Assembly (NCBI RefSeq): GCF_024055595.1
Contig: NZ_JAMXOF010000002.1
Span: forward strand, 1-64,000
DNA: 64,000 nucleotides
From: Mucilaginibacter aurantiaciroseus
Lineage (GTDB): Bacteria > Bacteroidota > Bacteroidia > Sphingobacteriales > Sphingobacteriaceae
Direction: 5' to 3'
In this document: one piece after another, positions 1 to 8,596 of the stretch
Layout: the number at the start of each line of letters is the position of its first letter
Position numbering within the stretch: the stretch's first letter is position 1
The notes under the pieces: model-generated
Told to the model about the DNA's origin: nothing
The model's database searches: none
What the model saw: the letters and a program-made list of their open reading frames with translations, nothing else
Position numbers and translations under genes: made by a program

Positions 1-136
1 CGGCCTTGATGTGGAAGCAGTGAACGCATTGGTAAACCAGCATACCGAAAACCCGCTATTGGGCCTGTTTGGACCCGCAAAAGTGAACGTTTTAAAATTG
101 AATGTAGCACTTGATGAGTTAAAAAAAAACAAATAA
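1..136 (+). CDS. kdpC: KdpC, potassium-transporting ATPase subunit C (3' end only)
   Basis: Only the last 44 residues lie in the window, read from base 2 to the TAA at 134-136. The peptide contains VNALVNQHTE, LGLFGPAKVNVLKLN and ALDEL, which is the typical C-terminus of KdpC, the small subunit that stabilises the KdpFABC potassium pump in the inner membrane. The assignment is supported by the genes that follow: a porin and then a KdpD-type sensor and kinase. The start of the operon lies outside the window to the left. Confidence 0.88.
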   Translation, partial: GLDVEAVNALVNQHTENPLLGLFGPAKVNVLKLNVALDELKKNK

Positions 137-348
137 GATTTAACCACAAAGGACACCAAGAGAAAACCACAGAGTACACAAAGATTAAACCGTGAGCTAA
201 AACTTACAAGCGTTCGTGCACTCTGTGGTTAACCAACGAATAGTCATGCTGAACTTGTTTCAGTATTTCACAAGCAAAGTCGGCAACCTTGCAAATGGGA
301 TCCCGAAATAAATTCGGGATGACGTCACCTATATGATTTTAACATAAC
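137..348. repeat. Intergenic dispersed repeats between kdpC and porin
   Basis: No gene. Bases 141-236 carry a sequence of the form TTAACCACAAAGGACACC... followed by an inverted CTCTGTGGTTAACC; a related copy lies at about 35165-35212. Bases 243-262 (TCATGCTGAACTTGTTTCAG) belong to the short repeat type often found between Bacteroidota genes. Bases 301-319 form a hairpin with arms TCCCGAA/TTCGGGA, followed by ATGACGTCA. These may act as mRNA processing or stabilising elements between kdpC and the porin; that role is inference. Confidence 0.6.
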
Positions 349-1404
349 ATGAAAACACTTCTATTATCATCATCAATATTTTTAGCGGCCATAACGGCTA
401 AAGCACAGGATACTACCAAAACCGTAGAGAACCCGTTAACCATTTCAGGGTCAATAGATGCTTATTACAAATACGATTTTTCTAAATTCCGCAACGCGGC
501 AGGTGTTTCAAACATCCCCACCAGCTTTGCAACCGACCAAAACTCTATCTCGATTGGGATGGTTGACCTGGCTGTGAAAAAGAAAGTAAACAAAGCATCA
601 TTTGTGGGCGAGCTATCATTCGGCCCGCGTGGCGAAGTACAATCGATCCCCAATAGCGGCACTAACGGGCAATCGTTCCATATCCAGAATTTGTATATGG
701 GCTATGATGTTACCGATAAATTGAACCTTACGGCGGGTTATATGTCCACCTTTTTAGGTTACGAGGTAATATCCCCGGTAGGGAATTTCAATTATTCTAC
801 ATCGTACCTGTTTACCAACGGCCCGTTCCAAAATGCGGGCTTCAAGGCTACCTATGGCTTCAATAGCAAGGTTAGCTTAATGGCAGGTATTTTTAATGAT
901 ACCTGGAATAACTACCAGTCTACAAAAGATGTATCAACCTTCGGCGCGCAATTGTTTGTTAGCCCGGTTAAGGGATGGACGGCTTACGTCAACCTGTTAA
1001 GCGGTAAAACATCAGGTACCATCGTCGACCTGACCACCGCATACCAAATTACGGATGCCTTTAAATTAGGGCTGAATGGCGCAAGCTTCTCGGCACCCGC
1101 TGCTGTAAAAGGTGGTTTTGAAGGTGTAGCATTATACCCGCAATTAGCAGTGTCAAAAGATGTAACTTTAGGCTTAAGGGGCGAATACTTTAAAACTAAA
1201 AACGGTGGCTTTGTAACCACAGGCCCACCGGCAGGCGAATCTATCACCGCGTTTACTTTAACAGCAAATATTAAAGCAGGCCCGTTAAATTTGATACCCG
1301 AGATTAGGTTAGATAATGGCTCAACAGCGCAGTTCATCAACAAAAATGCAGGGCCAACAAAACAGGCTTCGCAATTTTTGGTAGCTGCGGTTTACGCATT
1401 TTAA
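349..1404 (+). CDS. Outer-membrane beta-barrel porin of the kdp locus
   Basis: Predicted 351-residue outer-membrane porin. Residues 1-19 are a signal peptide ending AKA before Q20. The rest is a string of amphipathic beta strands rich in Gly, Asn and aromatic residues, and the chain ends in VYAF, with the terminal Phe typical of outer-membrane barrels. It resembles the OmpL-like beta-barrel porin-2 group. It sits between kdpC and the KdpD sensor, an arrangement found in other Bacteroidota, so it may let K+ or other small solutes reach the high-affinity pump. The role is inferred from position; the fold call is firmer. Confidence 0.75.
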   Translation: MKTLLLSSSIFLAAITAKAQDTTKTVENPLTISGSIDAYYKYDFSKFRNAAGVSNIPTSFATDQNSISIGMVDLAVKKKVNKASFVGELSFGPRGEVQSIPNSGTNGQSFHIQNLYMGYDVTDKLNLTAGYMSTFLGYEVISPVGNFNYSTSYLFTNGPFQNAGFKATYGFNSKVSLMAGIFNDTWNNYQSTKDVSTFGAQLFVSPVKGWTAYVNLLSGKTSGTIVDLTTAYQITDAFKLGLNGASFSAPAAVKGGFEGVALYPQLAVSKDVTLGLRGEYFKTKNGGFVTTGPPAGESITAFTLTANIKAGPLNLIPEIRLDNGSTAQFINKNAGPTKQASQFLVAAVYAF

Positions 1405-1457
1405 ATAAAAAGACAACATTAAAAGGCTGGCTACTCCGGTAGCCGGCCATTTTCATT

Positions 1458-2591
1458 ATGGAAGAAGAAGCGCATAAGGACAATTCCGTGAAAGATTTCA
1501 TCGAACTGGTCAAAAAATCCAGGAGGGGGAAATTAAAAATCTATATCGGCATGAGTGCCGGCGTAGGTAAGACCTATCGCATGCTGCAGGAAGCCCATGC
1601 GCTGCTTAAAAACAATATAGATATTCAGATCGGTTATATAGAAACGCATAACCGCGTAGAGACTCATGCTTTGTTGGCCGGCCTGCCCGTGATAAACCGA
1701 CGGAAGACCTTTTACAAGGGGAAAGAACTTGAGGAAATGGATTTGCAGGCCATTATTAATCGCCACCCCGAGGTTGTTATTGTGGATGAACTGGCCCATA
1801 GCAATATTGAGGGTAGCAAAAACAGCAAACGCTGGCAGGATGTAAGGGATATCCTGGAGGCGGGCATCAGCGTCATAACCGCTGTAAATATCCAGCACCT
1901 CGAAAGCCTGAACGAAGAAATAGAAGACATTACCGGGATACCAATTACCGAACGCGTCCCCGATAAAATTTTAGAGATCGCTGATGAGATAGTCAATATT
2001 GACCTCACCGCTGATGAGCTGATAGACCGTCTTAAAGACGGTAAGATTTATGACAAGGCCAAAGTAGAAACCGCCCTTCAAAACTTCTTCCGGAACGAAA
2101 AGATCCTACAGCTGCGTGAAATAGCATTGAAGGAAGTTGCGCATCATTTAGAGCGTAAGATAAATATAGAAGTGCCTAAGCAGATCAAACTGCGGCCGGA
2201 AAAATTCCTGGCATGTATCTCCTCCAATGCCGAGACCTCTAAGATCGTTATCCGCAAAACCGCCCGGTTGGCTTCCTACTACCGGTCGCCGTGGATTGTG
2301 CTTTACGTACAAAGCAGTAGCGAAAGTTTGGAGCGTATTAAACTGGATAAACAAAGGCACCTGATCAATAATTTTAAGTTGGCAACCGAACTCGGCGCAG
2401 AGGTTGTAAAAGTTAAAAGTGACCAAATCACCAAAACCATTATGCAGGTCGCTGAGGAAAAAGAGATCACCACGATCTGTATCGGCAAACCCCATTTAAA
2501 CATTTGGCAGGTTATCCTACGCACTACTGTATTTAATGAATTACTTAACAAAATCGCAGAAACAGAAACTGATTTAGTAATATTATCATGA
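1458..2591 (+). CDS. kdpD: KdpD-type sensor protein (KdpD N-terminal plus UspA domains, no kinase)
   Basis: A 377-residue cytoplasmic protein equal to the N-terminal half of E. coli KdpD. Residues 31-39 (GMSAGVGKT) are the KdpD P-loop and residues 110-116 (DELAHSN) the conserved Walker B-like block. From about residue 250 to the end lies a universal-stress-protein fold. The DHp and ATPase domains of classical KdpD are absent; they are supplied by the next gene, whose ATG overlaps this stop by 4 bases (ATGA), so the two are probably translationally coupled and work as a split potassium sensor. Separate sensor and kinase genes are common in this phylum. No kdpE response regulator is adjacent. 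Confidence 0.88.
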   Translation: MEEEAHKDNSVKDFIELVKKSRRGKLKIYIGMSAGVGKTYRMLQEAHALLKNNIDIQIGYIETHNRVETHALLAGLPVINRRKTFYKGKELEEMDLQAIINRHPEVVIVDELAHSNIEGSKNSKRWQDVRDILEAGISVITAVNIQHLESLNEEIEDITGIPITERVPDKILEIADEIVNIDLTADELIDRLKDGKIYDKAKVETALQNFFRNEKILQLREIALKEVAHHLERKINIEVPKQIKLRPEKFLACISSNAETSKIVIRKTARLASYYRSPWIVLYVQSSSESLERIKLDKQRHLINNFKLATELGAEVVKVKSDQITKTIMQVAEEKEITTICIGKPHLNIWQVILRTTVFNELLNKIAETETDLVILS

Positions 2592-4339
2592 AAGTAAAAA
2601 ATAAACTTCGCCTGGGATTCGGTTTTTTATTCCTGGTAGTGCTGGCCTTCGGCATACTGTCGCTAATCTTTATTAACCGCCTCTCTACGGGTGCCAAAGT
2701 CATTTTACAGGATAACTATAATTCGTTAAGTTTTACCCGCGAAATGCGCTCTGTATTGGATGAGAATAAATTGCCGCTCAATGCCGCCGCTTTAAGATCT
2801 TTTGAAAAGCAACTCATAGCCGAAGAACATAACATTACCGAACCAGGTGAAAGGCAGGCTGCAACAGCTTTGAGAAATGCTTTCGTAAATCTCCGGCAAA
2901 AAACCGATCTCAAAGACCTGCAACAGGCAGAACTGGAAGCGAGGCGAAGTCTAAGACAAGTTGAGATTGTGAATATGAGAGCTATCACGAACAAAAATGC
3001 GAAGGCAAATTCATCAGTTGACGAAGCAACACTTGTTCTGGCGCTCGTAGGCACCTTCACCTTTCTCGTATTATTTAGCTTTAGTGTGAACTTTCCTGGA
3101 ATAATTTCAGGGCCGTTAAATGCATTGCTGGTGGGTATCAGGGAAATCAGTCAGCAGAATTACAATAAGCGCATACATTTTACCCAAAATGATGAGTTCG
3201 CAGAAGTAGCTGAGGCATTTAACGATATGGCTACCCGTTTAAACGAATGGCAAAATAGTAATTTATCTACGGTAATGTCCGATAAACTCCGGATTGAAAC
3301 TATCATCGAACAGATGCAGGATGCCATTTTTGGAATTGATGAAAAACAAGAAATCCTGTTTATTAATACCGCCGCTAAAAAAATCCTAAATATCAGTGAA
3401 CCTAAAATGGAAGATCGTTCTGTAGCAAATATTATAAAAAGCAACGAGCTATTTAAATCTATTGTGGATGGACAGCAAACGGGTAAGCCCTTCAAGATCG
3501 TAGTAGAAGGCCAGAATTCACATTTCCAACTGGAAACGCGTGAGATTAATGTTCCAAATATCGGCCCGGATACAGGCCCGGTAAGAATTGCCAATAAGTC
3601 TGCAGGTAAAGTTTATATTTTAAAAAACATTACAGAATTTAAAGAGCGGGACGAGGCCAAAACAAATTTTATTGCTACCATATCGCATGAATTGAAAACG
3701 CCCATCTCGGCTATAAAAATGAGCCTTAAGTTACTGGTCGACCCACGTGTTGGTGCATTAAATAAGGAGCAGCAACAATTGGCAAAACATATTGAGGAGG
3801 ATTCTGAGCGGCTGCTTAAAATCAATTCAGAACTTTTAGACATTTCACAGGTCGAGACCGGGAATATTCAACTTAATTTTGTCGCATCAAATCCTGATAA
3901 GATCGTAGACTACGCGATTAAAGCCGTACGTTTTGAAGCAGAGCAAAAAGGGGTTACAATAGAACATAGTGTACCAGAAAATTTGCCCGAGGTAAATGCA
4001 GATGTAGAAAAGACGGCCTGGGTGCTGATCAATTTTTTGTCTAATGCATTGCGCTATAGTCCTGCAAAATCAAAAATAGAACTCAACCTCTCCCTAAAAG
4101 GGCAACATATAGAATTTTCAGTACGTGATTTTGGAAAAGGTGTAGATCCAGTTTACCAAAAACGACTGTTCGATCGTTACTTCCAGGTGCCTACAGACGG
4201 TCAAAATAAGTCGGGTTCGGGGCTTGGCCTGGCGATATCCAAAGATTTTATTGAAGCCCAGGGTGGTTCCATTGGCCTTGAAAGTGAAGTTGGTGAAGGC
4301 AGTCGTTTTTATTTCAACCTGCCGGTGACCAAAGCATAA
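2588..4339 (+). CDS. Membrane histidine kinase paired with the KdpD sensor
   Basis: A 583-residue sensor kinase. Membrane segments are at about residues 7-29 and 150-172, enclosing a helical periplasmic region; then HAMP (about 175-225), a PAS domain (about 235-340), a HisKA domain with the phospho-acceptor in SHELKTP at His367, and a HATPase domain with N box NFLSNALRYSP, G1 DFGKG and G2 GSGLGLAIS. It overlaps the KdpD sensor gene by 4 bases and probably supplies its missing kinase half. The partner response regulator is not in the window; after this gene comes decayed DNA. The ligand is not visible from the sequence; potassium limitation or turgor is inferred from the locus. Confidence 0.87.
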   Translation: MKVKNKLRLGFGFLFLVVLAFGILSLIFINRLSTGAKVILQDNYNSLSFTREMRSVLDENKLPLNAAALRSFEKQLIAEEHNITEPGERQAATALRNAFVNLRQKTDLKDLQQAELEARRSLRQVEIVNMRAITNKNAKANSSVDEATLVLALVGTFTFLVLFSFSVNFPGIISGPLNALLVGIREISQQNYNKRIHFTQNDEFAEVAEAFNDMATRLNEWQNSNLSTVMSDKLRIETIIEQMQDAIFGIDEKQEILFINTAAKKILNISEPKMEDRSVANIIKSNELFKSIVDGQQTGKPFKIVVEGQNSHFQLETREINVPNIGPDTGPVRIANKSAGKVYILKNITEFKERDEAKTNFIATISHELKTPISAIKMSLKLLVDPRVGALNKEQQQLAKHIEEDSERLLKINSELLDISQVETGNIQLNFVASNPDKIVDYAIKAVRFEAEQKGVTIEHSVPENLPEVNADVEKTAWVLINFLSNALRYSPAKSKIELNLSLKGQHIEFSVRDFGKGVDPVYQKRLFDRYFQVPTDGQNKSGSGLGLAISKDFIEAQGGSIGLESEVGEGSRFYFNLPVTKA

Positions 4340-4701
4340 TATATTTTAAGGAGGTGAGAAAGCAGAAGGTCATTACTCCGAAGTTGGAGTTGGAATTCAA
4401 CTTTATTTCTTCCAAACAGCTTATTGGCTATTTACGGTTACAGAATGAGAAATTATAGGGAATGTTACTATGGTGTAAAATCGCGGATGATGACGGGGCA
4501 GAAAATTATTCCGGATCACCGCGCCTATCAGCATACTTGTATATGCAACCGGCCTATATTTACTGGCCAAACTGGGAGCGAGGTGGCATTCCCTTAATGA
4601 CGACTTTAGAGGATAGACCACGAGGTGATTAAAGGAACACTATTCCCACTATAAACCTTACTGGAACAGTATATGCACCTTTCCCGATAAAACATACTAT
4701 T
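4340..4701. other. Gene-free, apparently decayed stretch
   Basis: No intact gene. A 34-codon frame follows an unusually good AAGGAGGTGAG at 4348-4358 but stops at once. Further on, a plus-strand frame near 4510-4610 reads ITAPISILVYATGLYLLAK, resembling a membrane helix, and ends at a stop. Together with the DoxX-like pseudogene just after it, this suggests remains of one or more small genes. I recognise no family in this part. Confidence 0.35.
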
Positions 4702-5079
4702 GTGAAAGACGAAACCATTAAAAAGCAGCAAGGATACTATTAGGTGCTAACCTGATATTTGCAGGTATAAGCCATTTAGCATTTGCACTTAAACCCTTTA
4801 GGGCGCACGTGCCTGATTGGGTGCCGCTAAAAACGGAAGATACCGTTCTGCTTTCCGGCGGTGCCGAGATCACATTGGGTACTGCCCTTGTCTTTACTCC
4901 TGAAAAACATAAGCAAACCCTAGGTAAAGTTGCCGCCATATTTTTTATGGCAACATATCGCAGTATATAAATCACCGCTGTGCGTTTGGATTAGATACCG
5001 GTGCAAAACGCTTTATGCGGTTGTTCAGCCGGTTTTGGTTTATTGGGCGTTGAAGAGCACGGGCAACCTTAATAAATAA
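4702..5079 (+). pseudogene. DoxX-like membrane protein, frameshifted remnant
   Basis: Three reading frames must be joined to recover one protein of about 125 residues of the DoxX/DoxX-like quinol-oxidase-subunit type. Frame 1 from GTG 4702 gives VKDETIKK; after a shift in the A5 run near 4715 comes ARILLGANLIFAGISHLAFA, then VPDWVPL and LSGGAEITLGTALVF; after a shift in the T6 run near 4942 comes NISQYINHRCAFGLDTG; after a third shift near 5030 comes PVLVYWALKSTGNLNK and TAA. All pieces are in the family order. The shifts fall at or near short homopolymer runs, so sequencing error is possible, but three in 380 bases favours real decay. Confidence 0.7.
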
Positions 5080-5150
5080 TTAAAATTAAAACATCGGACC
5101 AGATTGATTTTTCGTTTATAGAAATATAAACACCCATCAACACATCAATC

Positions 5151-5444
5151 ATGGAAAAATTTGCATTATTGGCCCGCGTGGAAGCAAAGCCGGGTAAGGA
5201 AGCCGATGTACTGGCATTTTTAAAAAGCGCTTTGCCTTTGGCCGAAACAGAGCCGGATACTGTAAGGTGGTATGCTCTGCAATTGGGCCCGTCAACCTTT
5301 GGGATATTTGACACCTTTGAAACAGAAGAAGGCCGCCAGGCACACCTTAATGGCAAAATAGCGGAAGCCCTTATGGCAAACGCTGCAGAACTTTTAGCTA
5401 AAGACCCCATTATTGAAAAGGTAGACTTGTTAGCCATAAAATAA
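5151..5444 (+). CDS. Antibiotic biosynthesis monooxygenase (ABM) domain protein
   Basis: A 97-residue single-domain protein of the dimeric alpha/beta ABM fold. The start (MEKFALLARVEAKPGKEADVLAFL) and the TVRWYALQLGP, FGIFDTFETEEGRQAHL and KIAEALMANA segments match the family pattern: strand, KPGKE loop, helix, then W-Y and F-DxF-xxxE-xxxxH. Such proteins oxidise quinols or act as small cofactor-free oxygenases; the substrate here cannot be told. It is a single-gene unit, closed by a hairpin terminator right after the stop. Confidence 0.85.
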   Translation: MEKFALLARVEAKPGKEADVLAFLKSALPLAETEPDTVRWYALQLGPSTFGIFDTFETEEGRQAHLNGKIAEALMANAAELLAKDPIIEKVDLLAIK

Positions 5445-5462
5445 TGATCGTTAAATAGCATC

Positions 5463-5495
5463 AAGACCTCTCCGATAACGGGGGAGGTCTTTTAG
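5463..5495 (+). terminator. Rho-independent terminator after ABM gene
   Basis: Arms AAGACCTC and GAGGTCTT, with an extra imperfect stem below a short ATAAC loop, followed by a T-rich run. It lies 19 bases after the ABM stop. Confidence 0.75.
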
Positions 5496-5553
5496 TTTAA
5501 AAAACTTAAATCGTCACCATTCGTTACGCCAGAATATGGTTAATGGTAACAGA

Positions 5554-5895
5554 TTATTCAACACCATCCAGCGCTTTTGGCTTTTCGGTCACCTTTTTCC
5601 AGATGGTGTAACCGCCGTACATAATTATGCAGGCAATAAGCACATATACCCAAACAGGGAGGTTGCGACCGGCTATGATGATGTAAGTATATGGGATACA
5701 AAAAAAGATGCCGGCCAATAGTATTAATAAAGTAACAGGCTTTTTTTTGCGGATGTTTCTCACTAAAAAACCAAGCGTGGTAAAAAGCATTACTTTACTT
5801 ACGAGGTAAAGGCAGCCCAAAAATAAAGGGTCAACGTCGTGCTTGTCGCCAAGTTCAACAATCCAGTCTTTTATTGCAGTAATGTATTCCGTCAT
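5554..5895 (-). CDS. Small three-helix membrane protein, unknown function
   Basis: A 113-residue integral membrane protein from the ATG at 5895; a TTG three codons upstream is a weaker start. Hydrophobic helices are at about residues 29-45 (LYLVSKVMLFTTLGFLV), 54-73 (TLLILLAGIFFCIPYTYIII) and 78-97 (VWVYVLIACIIMYGGYTIW), with a basic RNIRKKK loop between the first two that should face the cytoplasm. No motif allows a function to be named. It lies downstream of the acyltransferase gene on the same strand, about 60 bases away, and could be cotranscribed with it. Confidence 0.65.
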   Translation of the reverse strand: MTEYITAIKDWIVELGDKHDVDPLFLGCLYLVSKVMLFTTLGFLVRNIRKKKPVTLLILLAGIFFCIPYTYIIIAGRNLPVWVYVLIACIIMYGGYTIWKKVTEKPKALDGVE

Positions 5896-5954
5896 TAATT
5901 GCAAGGTAAGAAATTACTAAACGGTATTTTACAAAATTTAGGGCATTGTTATTT

Positions 5955-7034
5955 CTACAGATTTTGTTTGCGTTTAGTTGTCAGATATTTCCGTACCGGG
6001 ATGTCGTAAAACACCATCACCAGGTAACCGGTCGCCACCAACAGTATCATCCCCACAATAATAATTAGCGCCAGTTGGCCTGTTGCCGGTTTATTGGCGT
6101 TGTAGTAATTGCCGAAAGCCCATATAGCGGCATAGTGGGTCATATACAACGGATAAGACATATTTCCCGAGAACTGGCAAAGCTTTTTAAGCCCCGGTGT
6201 TAATGCCGCGCCTGCGCCAAGGGAAACCAATAGCGGGAAATAGAATAGTACTACCAATGGCTCGGTAAGCCAAACCCATTTGTTAAAAGGCATCACAAAT
6301 GCAAGTATTAATAAAGCACCTAAACCAAAAAAGCTCAGTTTGTTTTTAATGATCCACCTGCTACGATAAATTAGTAGCCCTGCTAAAAAAGAATAGCTAA
6401 TGCGCGCGCTGCCATCCCAAAAGGTGCCGCCACTCCATCCGCCTATAATATTGCCTGTTCTGTAAGCCACATAGCAAATACTTAAAGCCGCAAATACGGT
6501 TAATATCAGCAACAATTTGCGCCCTACCTTAAAAAGGATGAACGCGTAAAAAATATTAGCCACATATTCCCAAAACAGCGACCAGGCCGGGGCATTAAAG
6601 CTGAACAGGTTAAACGCCCGCTCCTGCATTACTGGATATGGTATAAGCAATACCGAACTTAAAAATACTAACGCAATTTTGCCCGCGCTGTAGCCGTTAG
6701 GCAGTACAGCAAACGGATCAAACAAAATGGCAAGCAGCCCTAATATCGAACCTAAAATAACCAGCGGGTGCAGGCGGATGATGCGCGATTTAAAGAACTC
6801 AATAACTCCCATCTTGCCTATCCTGTCGTCATAAGCATACCCGATCACAAAACCTGAGAGACAGAAAAAGAAATCGACCGCCAGGAAACCATGGGCGATA
6901 AAGTTTCTCTCCGGCGCATAAACCATCTCCATAAAATGGAAACACACCACAGATAGCGCGGCAACACCACGCAAGCCGTCCAGCATGTCAAAATGTTGTT
7001 TGGCTTTAAATATTTCGGCTGTGGGTTTTCTCAT
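5955..7034 (-). CDS. Acyltransferase 3 family membrane protein (OafA/YrhL type)
   Basis: A 359-residue polytopic membrane protein. The N-terminus has the family hallmark DGLRGVAALSVVCFH at about residues 19-33, then the FFCLSGFVIGY segment and about ten hydrophobic helices. The conserved His in VVCFHF and the Arg-rich KSRIIRLHP block are catalytic or substrate-binding features of this superfamily, which moves acetyl or other acyl groups onto sugars, lipids or glycans at the inner membrane. The acceptor cannot be predicted. No sugar-pathway gene is adjacent. Confidence 0.88.
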   Translation of the reverse strand: MRKPTAEIFKAKQHFDMLDGLRGVAALSVVCFHFMEMVYAPERNFIAHGFLAVDFFFCLSGFVIGYAYDDRIGKMGVIEFFKSRIIRLHPLVILGSILGLLAILFDPFAVLPNGYSAGKIALVFLSSVLLIPYPVMQERAFNLFSFNAPAWSLFWEYVANIFYAFILFKVGRKLLLILTVFAALSICYVAYRTGNIIGGWSGGTFWDGSARISYSFLAGLLIYRSRWIIKNKLSFFGLGALLILAFVMPFNKWVWLTEPLVVLFYFPLLVSLGAGAALTPGLKKLCQFSGNMSYPLYMTHYAAIWAFGNYYNANKPATGQLALIIIVGMILLVATGYLVMVFYDIPVRKYLTTKRKQNL

Positions 7035-7230
7035 AAGATTGGGCCTGTTCGCTCAAAAATATAATTTATACCCCCTATTCTCTTACAATTACCTTATTAA
7101 TTTGGGCATTTGTAAACACATAATAGCCAATGCAACATCTTTGCTATTGTTTGAATTTGATAAACATTGGATTGATGTTTGCAACCGTTTAACTGCTATT
7201 AAAAGCATATTTGTACCAAACTAAATAACC

Positions 7231-7977
7231 ATGAACATAACAGGGAATACCATACTCATCACCGGTGGTACATCGGGCATAGGCCTTGCCTTTGCCGAAG
7301 AATTTTTAAAGGAAGGCAACAAGGTGATCATCACCGGCCGCCGCGAGGGCAGGCTGCAAGCCATTAAAGACCGCCTGCCCGGCATCATTACCAAAGTATC
7401 CGACTTAGAGGAGGCGGCGCAACGCATTGAACTGGTGGATTGGATAGCCGAAAATTACCCGGATACCAATATACTAATCAACAACGCAGGTGTACAATTC
7501 ATCACTGATTTTAAAAATGGCATCGACCTTGATAAACTACAAACAGAGGTGGTTACCAACCTGATAGCCCCCATCCACCTTGCATCGTTATTTATAGCCG
7601 GTTTAAAGGGTAAAGAAAATGCGGCTATTGTAAATATTACATCGGGCCTTGCGTTTGTGCCCATAGCCATGATGGCCGTTTATTGCGCTACCAAAGCGGC
7701 CATGCATTCGGCAACTTTATCTTTACGCTACCAATTGAAAGATACCGGCATAAAGGTTTTTGAAATTGCCCCGCCCGCTGTTGATACCGAACTTGGGCAC
7801 GACAGGCGCGAGGACAAAGACCAATCGCACGGTGGCATCCCTGTTGCAGAATTTATTGAAGGCGCAATGGCCGCATTAAAAGCCGGCACTTTAGAAGCCG
7901 GCATTGGCATGGCGGCTGGCATGCGCATAAAACGTGAAGAGTTATTTGAGGTTATAAACGGTAATTTCCCCGGGTAA
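7231..7977 (+). CDS. SDR-family oxidoreductase (DltE-like)
   Basis: A 248-residue classical short-chain dehydrogenase. The Rossmann motif TGGTSGIG is at residues 11-18, NNAG at about 86-89, and the active-site Y-x-x-x-K is Tyr151/Lys155 in VYCATKAA, preceded by the catalytic Ser in NITSG. The basic ITGRREGR after the second strand suggests NADPH preference. It belongs to the group annotated as DltE-like; the natural substrate is unknown. The next gene begins 7 bases after the stop, so the two are probably cotranscribed. Confidence 0.87.
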   Translation: MNITGNTILITGGTSGIGLAFAEEFLKEGNKVIITGRREGRLQAIKDRLPGIITKVSDLEEAAQRIELVDWIAENYPDTNILINNAGVQFITDFKNGIDLDKLQTEVVTNLIAPIHLASLFIAGLKGKENAAIVNITSGLAFVPIAMMAVYCATKAAMHSATLSLRYQLKDTGIKVFEIAPPAVDTELGHDRREDKDQSHGGIPVAEFIEGAMAALKAGTLEAGIGMAAGMRIKREELFEVINGNFPG

Positions 7978-7984
7978 CACAAAA

Positions 7985-8593
7985 ATGCCTAATTTTACAG
8001 GCATGAATTTACAGGCAACAAAAATACTAACCCGGTCCAATTTGTTTAATGGTTTGCTGATAGTTTTTTTGTTGCTTATAATTTTTGTACCGTCGGTTAA
8101 AGGGTTATTTATTCGTGGATTAATGAAGGTGGGCTTTTTTCAGCCGGATATTACCGAAACCCTTAAGTCGACATTGCCGGTTACCTTACCGCCGGTTACT
8201 TTTGAAGGCGCCGATGGTAAATTCTTAAACCTTCAGGAGCAAAAAGGCAAGGTGATATTAATCAACTTTTGGGCTACCTGGTGCCCTCCCTGCATTGCCG
8301 AAATGCCTTCCATTAATGAGCTTTATGGCAAACTTAAAGGCAATAAAAACATAGTATTTATTATGATTGATGCCGATGGGAATTTTGACAAGTCGGGGCT
8401 GTTTATGCGCAAGCGCGACTACGGTATGCCATTATACAGGGTTGTTGGGAATTTCCCCGAAAGCCTATTTAAGGGTACACTTCCAACCACCGTCATCTTT
8501 GATAAAAACGGTAAAATGGTTTTCCGCCACGAGGGCAGCGCCGATTATGGCGGCAGTAAAGTTTCTGATTATTTGCAGCAGCTTGCTAAGTAG
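7985..8593 (+). CDS. TlpA-family membrane-anchored thioredoxin
   Basis: A 202-residue thiol-disulphide protein. One N-terminal membrane helix (LLIVFLLLIIFVPSV) anchors a periplasmic thioredoxin domain with the redox motif WCPPC (bases 8279-8293) inside NFWATWCPPC, and the cis-Pro region LPTTVIFDKNGKMVFRHEG. TlpA-type proteins reduce disulphides in periplasmic proteins, often during cytochrome c maturation or redox repair. An A-rich stretch precedes the ATG at 7985; a second ATG at 8003 is also possible. It is probably cotranscribed with the SDR gene, though no functional link is obvious. Confidence 0.86.
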   Translation: MPNFTGMNLQATKILTRSNLFNGLLIVFLLLIIFVPSVKGLFIRGLMKVGFFQPDITETLKSTLPVTLPPVTFEGADGKFLNLQEQKGKVILINFWATWCPPCIAEMPSINELYGKLKGNKNIVFIMIDADGNFDKSGLFMRKRDYGMPLYRVVGNFPESLFKGTLPTTVIFDKNGKMVFRHEGSADYGGSKVSDYLQQLAK

Positions 8594-8596
8594 TAA

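Noticed and set aside
4421..4621. 66-codon minus-strand frame after the kinase gene
   Set aside because: Short, no family, and lies in DNA that looks degraded on both strands.
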